Positions 51,884 through 61,665 of a stretch of 64,000 nt of DNA are shown here, one piece after another (positions within the stretch are counted from its first letter, which is position 1; every line of letters begins with the position of its first letter). A model generated the notes under the pieces. That model did no database searches and was not told the DNA's origin. It saw only the letters and a program-made list of their open reading frames with translations. A program made the translations under genes and the position numbers. The DNA lies in NCBI GenBank assembly GCA_016219965.1, contig JACRJM010000002.1, positions 112,233-176,232 on the forward strand, given 5' to 3'. The DNA is from Candidatus Schekmanbacteria bacterium. Lineage in GTDB: Bacteria > Schekmanbacteria > GWA2-38-11 > J061.

Positions 51884-52851
51884 TACAAGATTACATAAAA
51901 TCCTTTTCCAAGCTTAACCGTGCACCGGGGAAGGTATGGGGTTCTGCGACAAAAAACCGTGCGCCGCACAAGCCTATTTTCCTCCTTGCATTGCTGGATT
52001 TATTCTCAAGAAAATCAATTCAACGTAATTTCATTGAATTGACTCCGGAGTTCAATGATCTTTTCTTAAGCTACTGGCAGAAGGTTGTCTCTCTGGGACA
52101 ACGAAGTAGTATTGCTTTCCCGTTTTTTCACATGAAGGGCGAAAAATTTTGGCATCTTATAGCTGTACCGGGTAAAGAATCTTCTTTAGCTCACACAAAC
52201 AGAATTTCAACAATGGCACAGCTAAAGGAGCTTGTTCTTGGTGCGAGCATAGATGAAGAATTGTTTGCGAATTTACAATCTGAGGAAAATCGTAACATTC
52301 TGCGGGGAATACTTATACATACATATTTTTCAGATGAAGTTCAGCAATCCCTTAAAGAGCAGTGCGTGATTAATAATGAAGCATTTAATTACAGCCTGAA
52401 TATCCTGAATAAATCTCATCAGGAATTTATAAAAGAACAGCCAATTGAAGATAACTATCAATCAGCCGTTCGTGATCAGGGGTTTCGTCGTATTGTGGTC
52501 ATGACTTACAATCACAGATGCGCCCTCTGCGGTGTGCGGATAATAACTGTTGACGGTCACACCGTTGTTGAAGCCGCTCATATCATTCCGTGGAGTATCA
52601 GCCATAACGACGACATACGGAACGGGCTGGCATTGTGCAGGCTTTGCCACTGGGCATTTGACGAAGGAATGCTCGGGGTTTCAGAGAATTATGAAGTTAT
52701 CACTGACAAACTTATCACCAACAGAGACAACTATCCTGGTTTTCTGTTAAATCTTTCTGATAGGGGGATTATTGGACCTGAGGATAAGACTCTCTGGCCC
52801 TCGCAGGAGTCGCTTTCGTGGCATAGGAAAACCTTCGCATTGAAACGCTGA
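51880..52851 (+). CDS. HNH endonuclease (HNH_2-type, restriction-like)
   Basis: The 323-residue protein has an N-terminal DNA-recognition-like region (GSATKNRAPHKPIFLLALLD near residue 21, as in many HNH_2 proteins). A C-terminal HNH domain has CALCGVRI near 213, EAAHIIPWS near 230, and NGLALCRLCHWAFDEGMLGV near 247. Two Cys pairs bind zinc and AAHI-x-PW carries the catalytic histidine. Relatives are annotated as restriction endonucleases, some modification-dependent; the target here is unknown. Its start overlaps the stop of a truncated NERD frame. A damaged copy of its last 21 codons lies 1.6 kb downstream. Confidence 0.85.
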   Translation: MIQDYIKSFSKLNRAPGKVWGSATKNRAPHKPIFLLALLDLFSRKSIQRNFIELTPEFNDLFLSYWQKVVSLGQRSSIAFPFFHMKGEKFWHLIAVPGKESSLAHTNRISTMAQLKELVLGASIDEELFANLQSEENRNILRGILIHTYFSDEVQQSLKEQCVINNEAFNYSLNILNKSHQEFIKEQPIEDNYQSAVRDQGFRRIVVMTYNHRCALCGVRIITVDGHTVVEAAHIIPWSISHNDDIRNGLALCRLCHWAFDEGMLGVSENYEVITDKLITNRDNYPGFLLNLSDRGIIGPEDKTLWPSQESLSWHRKTFALKR

Positions 52852-52971
52852 AAAATACTACTTTAAAAGTTATAGAATAATACTTTAGGGCAGATTAAAA
52901 AATCCAAGATTGCAACAATTATTAAAACAAGTAATCTTTACAATTATTCAATTAAGATAGTTAGCCTAACA

Positions 52972-53559
52972 ATGGAAATAAAAAACAGATACGAAGAACT
53001 AAAAAATAAGGTTTCAGATCGCAAAGAGCCATTCAATGAAATTATAAATTTCTTGGAGAATAAAACTAATTGGCTGACCAGTCCTGCAAGTACGAGGTTC
53101 CATCTTGCGAAAAAAAGGGGGCTCTTAGAGCATAGCGTTGGTGTAGCTGAAACTACTTTAAAGTTCAGAAGCGCACTTGCGCCGGAAATTTCTGAAGAAA
53201 GCTGTATCATTGTAGGTCTTTTTCATGATGTTGGAAAAATAGGAATGCCCGGGAAACCTCTTTATCTGCCAAATGATAGTGAATGGGAAATAAAAAAAAG
53301 AGGTATTTATTACAAGATAAATCCGGATGTTGTCCCAATGGGGCTTGCTTTAAGAAGTCTGTATATAGTGAGCAAATATATGCCGCTGTCTGATGCTGAA
53401 GCGCAGGCTATTGCTTATCATGACGGGCAGTATATCGAAGATAATAAAATAATAGCGCATAAAGAGGAACCTCTGACACTTCTGCTTCATTGGGCTGACT
53501 ATTGGACAGCGCATATATATGAAGATGGCAGAAAATATTTCTCTTTGTTATCTTTTTAA
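52972..53559 (+). CDS. HD-domain hydrolase
   Basis: The 195-residue protein has the HD metal site: LLEHSVGV near residue 53, IIVGLFHDVGKIG near 81, YHDGQ near 149 and LLLHWADYWTAH near 167. It resembles small HD hydrolases common in mobile or defence regions, acting on nucleotides or phosphodiesters. No other domain is present. The ATG lacks a clear ribosome-binding site. It sits between the HNH gene and an MNT/HEPN pair, within the segment bounded by two copies of the HNH 3' end. Confidence 0.8.
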   Translation: MEIKNRYEELKNKVSDRKEPFNEIINFLENKTNWLTSPASTRFHLAKKRGLLEHSVGVAETTLKFRSALAPEISEESCIIVGLFHDVGKIGMPGKPLYLPNDSEWEIKKRGIYYKINPDVVPMGLALRSLYIVSKYMPLSDAEAQAIAYHDGQYIEDNKIIAHKEEPLTLLLHWADYWTAHIYEDGRKYFSLLSF

Positions 53560-53604
53560 GATAATATAATAATTGATATGGCCCTACAAATTAAATGAAA
53601 AATC

Positions 53605-53952
53605 ATGAAACAACTAAAGGATTATAAAATTCTGAGTAAATCAGAAAAAAGTATGCTGGAAAGATGTTGCGAAGCTATTAAAGCAATTGACCCTTCTGCA
53701 GAAGTTATCCTTTTTGGTTCAAGAGCCAGAGGTGATGCTGAATCAGAATCAGACTATGATTTACTTATATTAACAGACGATGAAGCATCGCTTAAAAAAG
53801 AAGATACCTTCCTTGAGCAGCTATTCCCTATAGAGCTTGATACTGGCGCAGTATTCACGGTTATTCTAACAAATAGGAAAGATTGGAGTTCCTCATTGTA
53901 TGAGGCAATGCCGCTGTATCAGAATATCAGAAGGGAAGGCGTTGTTTTATGA
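53605..53952 (+). CDS. MNT-type nucleotidyltransferase (antitoxin-like)
   Basis: The 115-residue protein has the minimal nucleotidyltransferase core GSRARGDAESESDYDLLI near residue 36, in which the two aspartates of SDYD bind metal. In MNT/HEPN modules the MNT partner blocks the HEPN toxin, often by adding AMP to it. The gene overlaps the HEPN gene by 4 bases (ATGA), the normal arrangement of such pairs. Confidence 0.88.
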   Translation: MKQLKDYKILSKSEKSMLERCCEAIKAIDPSAEVILFGSRARGDAESESDYDLLILTDDEASLKKEDTFLEQLFPIELDTGAVFTVILTNRKDWSSSLYEAMPLYQNIRREGVVL

Positions 53953-54347
53953 AGGAAGAAGTTAAGGCTTTAATAAAATATCGTCTTGAGCGAGCTTATG
54001 AATCCCTTGATGAAGCTAAACTTCTTCTGGAACAAGAGCATGCCAATACCTTTGTTAACCGTCTTTATTATGCCTGCTTTTATGCTGTTTCTGCCTTGTT
54101 TGTTATGAATGGGCTTTCTTCTTCAAAGCACAGTGGAGTTAGGTCTCTTTTTCATAAAAACTTCGTCAAATCTGCTTTGATAGAACAAGAATTGGGGAAG
54201 TTTTATGACAGGTTATTCAACAGAAGACAGAAGGGTGACTACGCCGATTTTGTTCGCTTTGACGTGAGCGAGGTCAGCGATTGGTATGAAAAGGCAAAAG
54301 AATTTGTTGAAACGATAGAACTGCTCATTAAAAAAAATAGCCAATAA
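53949..54347 (+). CDS. HEPN-domain protein (toxin-like, UPF0332 type)
   Basis: The 132-residue helical protein has the pattern YRLERAYESLDEAKLLLEQ, NRLYYACFYAVSALF and HSGVRSLFHKNFV. The canonical R-x4-6-H RNase motif is not seen in the usual C-terminal place, where RRQKGDYADF stands. It therefore belongs to the UPF0332-like branch, and RNase activity is not certain. It is translationally coupled to the MNT gene, so a toxin-antitoxin role is probable. Confidence 0.82.
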   Translation: MKEEVKALIKYRLERAYESLDEAKLLLEQEHANTFVNRLYYACFYAVSALFVMNGLSSSKHSGVRSLFHKNFVKSALIEQELGKFYDRLFNRRQKGDYADFVRFDVSEVSDWYEKAKEFVETIELLIKKNSQ

Positions 54348-54384
54348 ATAAACTTTAAAAGAGTTTCTAAAAGCGAACCATAAT

Positions 54385-54447
54385 AAAACTATCTGGTCTT
54401 TGCAGGACTTTCTTTTGTGACACCGGGTAGCCTTCGCATTGAAAGTT
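54385..54447 (+). pseudogene. 21-codon relic of a second HNH endonuclease 3' end
   Basis: In one frame this reads KTIWSLQDFLL, a TGA stop, then HRVAFALKV. The intact HNH gene ends KTLWPSQESLSWHRKTFALK (from 52786). About 11 of 21 positions are identical without gaps, and the TGA replaces the TGG for tryptophan. CCTTCGCATTGAAA is identical in both (52832-52845 and 54431-54444). Confidence 0.65.
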
Positions 54448-54455
54448 AAAGCAAC

Positions 54456-55013
54456 CTATTGAGAATCTGCTGACTTCTTCCTGAACATTGCAAGCCTGTC
54501 AATTGCTGTTACGCAGAGGAATGTGATGGTGCTGCCTGTCAATGCGCCTGCAATGACATCTGAAGGATAATGAACTCCCAGATACATTCGCGATATTGCT
54601 ACTAACACAGCAAGGCTTATGAAGAATGCTTTGTACCGCGGAAACTTCATGGAGAAGAAAATCCCCATTGCAAAGGCTGCTGTTGCGTGTCCTGAAGGGA
54701 AAGAGCGGTCGTAAAGATATGAACCTATCACATTAACCCAGTCGAGTGAAGTTGCAGGCCTCGGGCGGTTAAAAAATACTTTGAGTTGATGAGATGCAAT
54801 CTGCGAAAAATACATGCTTACAAGAAATGAGAATGTGTAATAGAGTTTTTGTTCCCTTGCAAAATAAATACTTATAAGCCCTGCAATAAGGACCACCGGG
54901 AAGAGAGCCCCTGCATTGGTTATGATTGGCATGAGAAAATCTAATACAGGATTACTGATGCTTATGTTGAAAAAAAATAATATTGCTGAGTCTATTTTAA
55001 ATAGCAATTCCAT
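54456..55013 (-). CDS. PAP2-family membrane phosphatase
   Basis: The 185-residue protein has about five membrane segments and the three phosphatase motifs: KVFFNRPRP near residue 73, PSGHATAAF near 105, and SRMYLGVHYPSD near 140. These form the catalytic centre with its His and Arg residues. The family includes lipid phosphatases that act on phosphatidic acid or undecaprenyl pyrophosphate; the latter would fit peptidoglycan recycling but cannot be told from sequence. It is convergent with the MNT/HEPN side and lies 16 bases after uvrA on the same strand. Confidence 0.88.
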   Translation of the reverse strand: MELLFKIDSAILFFFNISISNPVLDFLMPIITNAGALFPVVLIAGLISIYFAREQKLYYTFSFLVSMYFSQIASHQLKVFFNRPRPATSLDWVNVIGSYLYDRSFPSGHATAAFAMGIFFSMKFPRYKAFFISLAVLVAISRMYLGVHYPSDVIAGALTGSTITFLCVTAIDRLAMFRKKSADSQ

Positions 55014-55029
55014 TTCAGCCTTTTAGACA

Positions 55030-57858
55030 TTATATCACTAAATGTTTTTTCAACGCGATACCTGTGTAAGATGACCGGCAAGCCATTATCTCTTCTGGCG
55101 TTCCTGTCGCAACTATGAGCCCTCCGCCTTCGCCACCCTGAGGTCCAAGGTCTATTATGTGGTCTGCTGACTTTATCACGTCAAGATTATGCTCAATGAC
55201 TATGACAGTATTCCCGTTTTCAGTGAGCCTGTTGAGTATGCTTAGAAGTTTATTTATATCATCGAAATGAAGCCCTGTTGTCGGTTCGTCAAGTATATAG
55301 AGAGTCTGACCTGTGCCTGACCTTGAAAGCTCCTTTGAGAGTTTTACCCTCTGTGCTTCCCCTCCTGAAAGGGTTGTGGCAGGCTGTCCGAGTTTGATAT
55401 ACCCCAATCCTACATCATTCAGGGTTTTAAGCTTTCTATGTGCAGATGGAATGTTTTCAAAAACATTCATTGCTTCGTTTACAGGCATGTCCAGTGTCTC
55501 GGCAATGTTTTTCCCTTTGTATCTTACATCGAGGGTCTCCCGGTTGTAACGCTTCCCTTCGCATATCTCGCAGGTCACAAAGATGTCGGGGAGAAAATGC
55601 ATCTCTATTTTTTTCACCCCATCACCCTCGCAGGCTTCGCATCTTCCCCCTTTGACATTGAAGCTGAATCTTCCGGGCTGATAACCCCTTATGCGTGATT
55701 CAGGTACCATTGAATAAAGAAGCCTGATATCTGAGAAGAGCCCTGTATATGTTGCAGGGTTGGAGCGTGGTGTCCTCCCTATGGGCGACTGGTCGATGTT
55801 GATTACCTTGTCTATATATTCTATTCCCTTGATCTCCTTGTGACGGCAAGGGTCATCTTTTGCCTTGTAAAAGTTTTTGGCAAGCGCTTTGTAAAGTGTT
55901 TCTATAATTAGAGTGCTTTTGCCTGAGCCGGAAACGCCTGTAACGCAGATGAAAGTGCCTAAAGGTATTTTGACTGTTAGGTTTTTAAGATTGTTCCCCG
56001 TTGCCCCTGCAATGAAAATATTTTTTGAATTTCCTTTCCGGCGTAATTTTGGGACCGGTATGCTAAGGGTGCCGGAGAGGTATTTTCCTGTAAGAGAGGC
56101 AGATGATTTTTTAATTTCGGAAGGTGTTCCCGATGCAACAATTTCCCCGCCATGAAGCCCTGCACCGGGACCCAAGTCTATAATGTGGTCTGCGGCGAGC
56201 ATAGTGTCCGCATCATGCTCCACTATTATAACAGTGTTCCCCATGTCTTTTAGTTTTCTGAGAGTATCAAGAAGCTTTGCATGATCCCTGTTATGTAGCC
56301 CGATGCTCGGCTCATCAAGTATGTATAAAACTCCCATGAGCGAAGAGCCTATCTGTGTTGCAAGCCTTATCCTCTGTGCCTCTCCTCCTGAGAGAGTGCC
56401 TGCCTGCCTGTCGATTGAGAGATAATCAAGCCCTACGGAAACTAAAAATAAGAGACGCTCTTTTATCTCTTTTGTTATCCTTCTGGATATTTCTTCATCT
56501 CTTCGTGAGAGCTTCAGACTGTCAAACCATTTATAAGCTTCGGCAATGGACTTTGATGTAACCTGCGTTATGTTGAGCCCCTTCAACTTTACTGAAAGAT
56601 ATTCTTTTTTGAGCCTTCCCCCTTTGCATTCAGGACAGAGCATAATCCTCATGTACTGCTCTATTTCCTCTCTTACCTTGTCTGACTCTGTTTCCTTATA
56701 TCTTTCTTCAAGCCCATGGATTACTCCGTCATAATCTCTTTTGAAGTGATAACTGTTTTTCTTGCTTTCATAGATGAATTCGATCTCAAGCCCCGGGACT
56801 CCGCAGAGGATGTCTTCCTGTATCTTTTTTGGAAGTTTATTAAATGGCACATCAAGTCTGAATTTTAAAATCTCAGAGAGAGTTTTTAGAGTCCTTTGAT
56901 GATAATCAGCAAATTTAGTATGCCATGGGAGTATTGCCCCTTCTTTTAGGGATTTTGTTTTATCAGGCACAACAAGGTCAGGATCAATGGACATAATTGT
57001 CCCCAGCCCACTGCAATGTGGGCAGGCTCCGTAAGGGCTGTTGAATGAAAAAACACGGGGCGTAAGCTCCGGGAAACTTATGCCGCACTCAATGCAGGCG
57101 AAATTTTCCGAATATGTAGATTCCTCTCCGCCTTCCCGCCCCACGGTTACTATTCCGGCGGAGAGTTTAAGCGCAGTTTCGACTGATTCAGCTATTCTTT
57201 TTTGCACCTCTTTTTTTATTACTAGCCTGTCTATTACTATTTCAATGTTGTGCTTCTTTTTTTTATCAATATCTATTTCATCATCAAGGTCTAAGATTTG
57301 TCCGTCAACCCTCACCCTTACGAATCCCTGATTTTTTATGTCGAAGAAGAGCTTTTTGTATTCCCCTTTTTTCCCGCGCACCACCGGAGAAAAAATAGTT
57401 ATCCTGCTTCCTTCAGGCAACTCAGAAATCCTGTCTGTTATTTCCTTTACTGTCTGGGCGCTTATTTCCTTGCCGCACTGGTAGCAGTGAGCTTTTCCGA
57501 TACGGGCATAGAGGAGACGCAGATAATCGTAGATTTCAGTTACAGTGCCCACTGTGGAGCGCGGATTCTTTGATGTAGTCTTCTGCTCTATGGAGATTGC
57601 AGGCGACAACCCTTCGATGCGGTCAACATCAGGCTTTTCCATAAGTTCAAGGAACTGCCTTGCGTAGGCGGAGAGAGATTCAACATAACGTCTTTGCCCT
57701 TCAGCGTAGATGGTGTCAAAAGCAAGCGATGATTTCCCTGAACCTGACGGCCCGGTTATTACCGTAATTTTATCCCTTGGTATCTCAAGGCTCAGGTTTT
57801 TGAGATTATGTTCCCTTGCGCCTTCAATGTGGATTTTTGATATGTTGTATTTGTCCAT
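55030..57858 (-). CDS. uvrA: UvrABC system protein A
   Basis: UvrA finds bulky DNA damage for excision repair. The 942-residue protein has two ABC ATPase units: GPSGSGKSS near residue 35, [12 protein letters not shown] near 488, GVSGSGKST near 641 and [12 protein letters not shown] near 832. Zinc-finger cysteines occur at [14 protein letters not shown]...CPHCSG, and CEACEGDG...CEICEGKRY. Length and order are normal. The ATG at 57858 has no Shine-Dalgarno site, and the predicted transcription start lies only about 5 bases upstream, so the mRNA may be nearly leaderless. Confidence 0.97.
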   Translation of the reverse strand: MDKYNISKIHIEGAREHNLKNLSLEIPRDKITVITGPSGSGKSSLAFDTIYAEGQRRYVESLSAYARQFLELMEKPDVDRIEGLSPAISIEQKTTSKNPRSTVGTVTEIYDYLRLLYARIGKAHCYQCGKEISAQTVKEITDRISELPEGSRITIFSPVVRGKKGEYKKLFFDIKNQGFVRVRVDGQILDLDDEIDIDKKKKHNIEIVIDRLVIKKEVQKRIAESVETALKLSAGIVTVGREGGEESTYSENFACIECGISFPELTPRVFSFNSPYGACPHCSGLGTIMSIDPDLVVPDKTKSLKEGAILPWHTKFADYHQRTLKTLSEILKFRLDVPFNKLPKKIQEDILCGVPGLEIEFIYESKKNSYHFKRDYDGVIHGLEERYKETESDKVREEIEQYMRIMLCPECKGGRLKKEYLSVKLKGLNITQVTSKSIAEAYKWFDSLKLSRRDEEISRRITKEIKERLLFLVSVGLDYLSIDRQAGTLSGGEAQRIRLATQIGSSLMGVLYILDEPSIGLHNRDHAKLLDTLRKLKDMGNTVIIVEHDADTMLAADHIIDLGPGAGLHGGEIVASGTPSEIKKSSASLTGKYLSGTLSIPVPKLRRKGNSKNIFIAGATGNNLKNLTVKIPLGTFICVTGVSGSGKSTLIIETLYKALAKNFYKAKDDPCRHKEIKGIEYIDKVINIDQSPIGRTPRSNPATYTGLFSDIRLLYSMVPESRIRGYQPGRFSFNVKGGRCEACEGDGVKKIEMHFLPDIFVTCEICEGKRYNRETLDVRYKGKNIAETLDMPVNEAMNVFENIPSAHRKLKTLNDVGLGYIKLGQPATTLSGGEAQRVKLSKELSRSGTGQTLYILDEPTTGLHFDDINKLLSILNRLTENGNTVIVIEHNLDVIKSADHIIDLGPQGGEGGGLIVATGTPEEIMACRSSYTGIALKKHLVI

Positions 57859-57869
57859 AACTTAAGGGA

Positions 57870-57898
57870 ACTATTGAAAATGTTTCGTTGTTTGTCAA
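57870..57898 (-). promoter_or_regulatory. uvrA promoter
   Basis: On the minus strand TTGACA (57898-57893) is followed after 17 bases by AATAGT (57875-57870). The predicted start near 57863 is about 5 bases from the ATG. I see no clear LexA box. Confidence 0.55.
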
Positions 57899-57989
57899 TA
57901 TAACTTCAAGGTTGTAATACACAGGCAGGAAGCTTTAAAAAAATATACCGGGAAAAAAGGAGATTTATGATATGCCTGCTGCTCGTGGT

Positions 57990-58469
57990 TTACCCTTCAA
58001 AAGTACTTAGCGAAACTATTGCATATGCTGTCATTCCTTCTATTCTTCCAATAAATCCTAATTTCTCATTTGTCTTTGCTTTGATATTTATCTGTGAAGG
58101 ATCAATATCGAGAGCATCTGCTAAGTTTTCTCTAATTCTTCCCTTGTAGTCTGCAAGACGAGGTTCCTCTGTAACAATTATAGTATCAATGTTGTTTATT
58201 AAGTATCCATTCTCCTCAACCATTTGTTTGACTTTCTTTAGCAGTATGAGGCTTGAAATATCGCGCAGGCTTTCATCTGTATCCGGGAAGTGAGTTCCTA
58301 TGTCATCATTTGCTATTGCGCCTATAAGTGCATCGCAGATTGCGTGGCTCAAAACATCTGCATCAGAATGACCGCCCAACCCTTTATCATAGGGGATTTC
58401 AATTCCGCCAAGGATCAACTTCCGTCCTTCCTCAAATGGATGGACATCGTATCCAATTCCGATTCTCAT
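57990..58469 (-). CDS. ispF: 2-C-methyl-D-erythritol 2,4-cyclodiphosphate synthase
   Basis: IspF makes the cyclic diphosphate of the MEP isoprenoid pathway. Landmarks are GIGYDVHPFEEGRKLILGG at the N-terminus (Asp and His metal ligands), GHSDADVLSHAICDA near 33, and KTNEKLGFIGRIEGM near 133. The frame is open from 58493, but the ATG at 58469 with GGAGG a few bases upstream gives the usual start, so 159 residues. ispD lies directly upstream on the same strand. Isoprenoids feed undecaprenyl phosphate for cell wall synthesis. Confidence 0.95.
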   Translation of the reverse strand: MRIGIGYDVHPFEEGRKLILGGIEIPYDKGLGGHSDADVLSHAICDALIGAIANDDIGTHFPDTDESLRDISSLILLKKVKQMVEENGYLINNIDTIIVTEEPRLADYKGRIRENLADALDIDPSQINIKAKTNEKLGFIGRIEGMTAYAIVSLSTFEG

Positions 58470-58530
58470 ATTGAATCCTCCGTTCTTGAACAACTTTTCA
58501 GCATATATTGTCTCATGAAAATTATTTTAT

Positions 58531-59229
58531 TTAAATGAGATTCTCTTTTAATAAATATTCAGCAATCTTCAAATCTTTTTCTGAGGTGATTTTAATATTT
58601 GTTTCAGAACCTTCTATTATTCTTATTTTTCCTTTGATTGCCTCAATCATGGCTGCATCATCGGTGAAATATAGCTTTTTTGAATAAGCGTTTTTAAATG
58701 CTTTGTCCAATATTGATTTTTTAAAAATCTGAGGCGTCTGAGCTCTGAAGAGGTTTTCTCTTTCTACTGTTCTTATGATGGATGCATTTTTATCTGTTAA
58801 CTTGATTGTGTCTGTGACAGGGATGGTATAGATGACACCATCGCAGATGTTTTTTTTAATCATTGCTACGCCGTCATTAATAGTTTTAGGATTAAAGAAT
58901 GGCCTTACTGCATCGTGGATTATGATGATTGATGACGTAGCACTGCATGATTTAAAGCCGTTCAGAACGGAGTCCTGTCTTTCTTTCCCTCCCTTTACTA
59001 TGGCTTTAAAGGAAACGCGGGGGAGTGTTTTTTTTAGTTCATGAGACCATAGCTCAAAATCTGTTTCAGGGAGCACTGCGATAATCTCATCTATAAGGGG
59101 AATGGATGCGATCTTTTCAATGGTGTGCGTTATTATGGGTTTATTACCGAGTTTGAGGAACTGCTTGGGGATGCTGTTTTTCATCCTCCGGCCAAGTCCC
59201 CCCGCAACTACTACTGCCGAGATTGTCAT
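58531..59229 (-). CDS. ispD: 2-C-methyl-D-erythritol 4-phosphate cytidylyltransferase
   Basis: IspD couples CTP to methylerythritol phosphate. The 232-residue protein has VVVAGGLGRRMKNSIPKQFL at the N-terminus, VKGGKERQDSVLNG near 79, IHDAVRPFF near 104 and AQTPQIFK near 163, all family motifs. The gene is followed by ispF after 61 bases; ispD and ispF often occur together or fused. Confidence 0.94.
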   Translation of the reverse strand: MTISAVVVAGGLGRRMKNSIPKQFLKLGNKPIITHTIEKIASIPLIDEIIAVLPETDFELWSHELKKTLPRVSFKAIVKGGKERQDSVLNGFKSCSATSSIIIIHDAVRPFFNPKTINDGVAMIKKNICDGVIYTIPVTDTIKLTDKNASIIRTVERENLFRAQTPQIFKKSILDKAFKNAYSKKLYFTDDAAMIEAIKGKIRIIEGSETNIKITSEKDLKIAEYLLKENLI

Positions 59230-59248
59230 GTATAGGGAGCCTGGTTAT

Positions 59249-60280
59249 TTATACCTGTATTCCTGTGTCCGAATGCCCCTCTGAATCCTTTATCTTGCCG
59301 AATATCATTCTCCCGGCAGTAGTCTGGAGGACGCTCGTTACAGTGACATCAATGTTTGAACCAAGGTAGTCTCGCGCATTATCGACAACGACCATTGTCC
59401 CATCATCAAGATAAGCTACAGCCTGGCCTGACTCCTTGCCTTCCTTGATGAGATAGACCTTAATTATTTCGCCGGGCAGAACAACCGGTTTTAGGGCATT
59501 TGCCAGAAGGTTTATGTTTAATACTATTATCCCCTGAAGCTCTGCGACTTTGTTCAGGTTAAAATCATTTGTCAGTATCTTTGCCCCGATTTCCCTTGCA
59601 AGAGCCACAAGCTTTGAATCTACTTCGGGGATCTTGGGAAAATCATTGTCAACCACCCTCACTTCAATCTGGCTGAGTTTTTGAAGTTTGTTAAGAACAT
59701 CCAGTCCACGTCTTCCGCGATTTCGTTTAAGGCTGTCAGAGGAATCAGCAATGTGCTGCAATTCTCTAAGGACAAACTGCGGGACTATCAGGACTCCTTC
59801 GAGGAAATCTGTTTCGCATATATCATAGATTCTGCCGTCGATTATGACGCTTGTATCTAAGATTTTGAAACTTTCCTTTTCCTGCTTCCCGCCAAGAAAA
59901 GGAAGAATGCGGGAAAATTCAGTATTAGATGCCTTCCTCGCAGCAAGTGCTGCACCGAGATAGCCAAGGATGCAGTAAATTATTGGATAAATGCCATCTA
60001 ATAAAATTTGTAACTCTGTATTGCGCAGTAAAGTTCTTATGATAATGTTGCTTACTACGAGCCCTGATATAAGACCAAACGTTCCAAAGCAGACTATTTT
60101 TATCGGGATTCTCGAAAGCTTTAATTCTAAACCAACAGCTAAAAGACCTATTATTGCTCCTGCTATAAGTCCAAAAATAAAGTTGCTGCCGAAATCCGGA
60201 AAAAATAAAGTATGCCTTCCAAAAAATAAAGCACCAAAATATGAGGATAGAGCAATTGCTATTATCCTTAGCACTAACAT
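59249..60280 (-). CDS. PIN/TRAM-domain integral membrane protein (YacL-type)
   Basis: The 343-residue protein has four membrane segments in the first 125 residues or so. A PIN domain follows from about 145 ([20 protein letters not shown], then [20 protein letters not shown] and [17 protein letters not shown]), and a TRAM domain comes near the end ([20 protein letters not shown]). PIN domains are metal-dependent RNases, so it may be a membrane-bound RNase. It sits just downstream of carD and upstream of ispD on the same strand, the same order known for Bacillus yacL-ispD-ispF. Confidence 0.9.
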   Translation of the reverse strand: MLVLRIIAIALSSYFGALFFGRHTLFFPDFGSNFIFGLIAGAIIGLLAVGLELKLSRIPIKIVCFGTFGLISGLVVSNIIIRTLLRNTELQILLDGIYPIIYCILGYLGAALAARKASNTEFSRILPFLGGKQEKESFKILDTSVIIDGRIYDICETDFLEGVLIVPQFVLRELQHIADSSDSLKRNRGRRGLDVLNKLQKLSQIEVRVVDNDFPKIPEVDSKLVALAREIGAKILTNDFNLNKVAELQGIIVLNINLLANALKPVVLPGEIIKVYLIKEGKESGQAVAYLDDGTMVVVDNARDYLGSNIDVTVTSVLQTTAGRMIFGKIKDSEGHSDTGIQV

Positions 60281-60325
60281 TGTAGAGCCTCCTAACTGGA
60301 GATTGTATTATGGAATAAATCAATT

Positions 60326-60817
60326 CTATTTTTCCGCGAAGATATTATTAAGCATTTCTTCTGCTTTTTCCTCAGCGATATTTTTAGCGAAGGATATTTC
60401 CGTTACTAATAGCTTTTTGGTAGTATCAAGAATCTTCTTCTCTCCGAAAGAAAGTTCTTTTTCGTTTTTGGCATACATCAGGTCCCTGTAAACTTCTGAT
60501 GCTTTTTCAATGGAACCGGTTTTTAATTTTTCCAGATATTCTGTGTGCCTGCGGTTCCAGTTAGGATCGCCTTCCTCAGGCGCGCTACGCAATATCTTGA
60601 AGATTTTTTTTACTTCTGAATCTGATATTATGTTGCGGAGGCCTACTTTTGTTGAATTTTTTACCGGAAGAAGAATTCTCATTTTATTTTCAATGAGTTC
60701 AAGGATGTAATACTTTTCCGAATTGGTGCCAATTTTCTTTTCTTCTATAGCTCTTACAACAGCTACGCCATGCCCGGGATAAACTACATGAGTATTAATT
60801 TTAAATGACTGGTTCAT
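60326..60817 (-). CDS. carD: CarD-family transcription regulator
   Basis: The 163-residue protein starts FKINTHVVYPGHGVAVVRAI, the CarD RNA polymerase-interacting domain that contacts the beta subunit. A helical DNA-binding part follows (WNRRHTEYLEKLKTGSIEKA). CarD stabilises open promoter complexes, especially at rRNA promoters. carD-yacL-ispD-ispF is a common order in bacteria. GGGGAAG lies a short distance before the ATG. Confidence 0.93.
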   Translation of the reverse strand: MNQSFKINTHVVYPGHGVAVVRAIEEKKIGTNSEKYYILELIENKMRILLPVKNSTKVGLRNIISDSEVKKIFKILRSAPEEGDPNWNRRHTEYLEKLKTGSIEKASEVYRDLMYAKNEKELSFGEKKILDTTKKLLVTEISFAKNIAEEKAEEMLNNIFAEK

Positions 60818-60850
60818 ACTTATAGACTTCCCCTAATTTAACATTTACGT

Positions 60851-60880
60851 ATTATTTTCTATAAGGTTTACAAAAGTCAA
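60851..60880 (-). promoter_or_regulatory. carD promoter
   Basis: On the minus strand TTGACT (60880-60875) is followed after 18 bases by AATAAT (60856-60851). The start would lie near 60844. This promoter probably serves carD, the PIN/TRAM gene, ispD and ispF. Confidence 0.5.
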
Positions 60881-61017
60881 GCTAATTTTCTTTTGAGAAA
60901 AAGAAGCAATTGAGTTCTTATCTGGTTTAAAAAAATAAAAAATACAGAAAACTATATTAAAAGGCCTTTGCCTGGGGAATTATAGAAACCTATGCATATG
61001 TTTTTACAAAATTTCAA

Positions 61018-61665
61018 TTAAGAGGGAAAAGATTTTATTTCATCTTCTATACTTTTGATCAGTTCTGAACGTCCCTCGCCTGTGACAGAAGAGTAGAGAA
61101 TCGGTTTGATTTCCGGACTTTTTAAAAGCCTTAACGCTCTGCAGATTTCTGTTTGCATGGTCAATCTTTTACTGCGGGGCAACTTATCAGACTTGGTAAG
61201 AACATAGATAACCGGTACATAGTTTGCATCTGCCCATTCTTTTAATTCTATGTCATCCTTAGACGGGATTACCCTTATATCGAGAAGACTCACAATTATA
61301 ATGCTTTCTGAATTTGAAGTCAGAAAGCCGTCTACATTTTTGGATATAGATTGCTTTACAGACATGGATGCTTTTGAATAACCGTAACCCGGAAGGTCTG
61401 CAAAAATAATCTTATTTTCTATCAGGAAAAAGTTTATTGTCCTTGTCCTTCCCGGGGTGGAACTCACTCTTGCAAGTTTAATATCTCCGGTAAGGTGGTT
61501 AAGGAGAGAAGATTTCCCGCAATTTGATCTTCCTGCAAACACGATAAAAGGATAATCGCTTTTTATCAGATCTGAATTGCAGGGGTATGACCCGATAAAT
61601 TTGGATTCTAATTTTCCTTTTGTGCTTATTTTAATGTTTGGTCGTGGTTGAAGCTGGTGTTTCAC
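61018..61665 (-). CDS. engB: Ribosome biogenesis GTPase EngB (YsxC)
   Basis: The protein has the GTPase motifs [16 protein letters not shown] (G1), [11 protein letters not shown] (G2), [13 protein letters not shown] (G3) and VLTKSDK (G4), all typical of EngB, which assists 50S ribosome assembly. The start is uncertain: the frame is open to an ATG at 61686, a GTG at 61665 has GGAG upstream, and the conserved region begins after the end of lon. I use the GTG at 61665, giving about 215 residues. The gene overlaps the lon 3' end in every case. Confidence 0.88.
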   Translation of the reverse strand: MKHQLQPRPNIKISTKGKLESKFIGSYPCNSDLIKSDYPFIVFAGRSNCGKSSLLNHLTGDIKLARVSSTPGRTRTINFFLIENKIIFADLPGYGYSKASMSVKQSISKNVDGFLTSNSESIIIVSLLDIRVIPSKDDIELKEWADANYVPVIYVLTKSDKLPRSKRLTMQTEICRALRLLKSPEIKPILYSSVTGEGRSELIKSIEDEIKSFPS

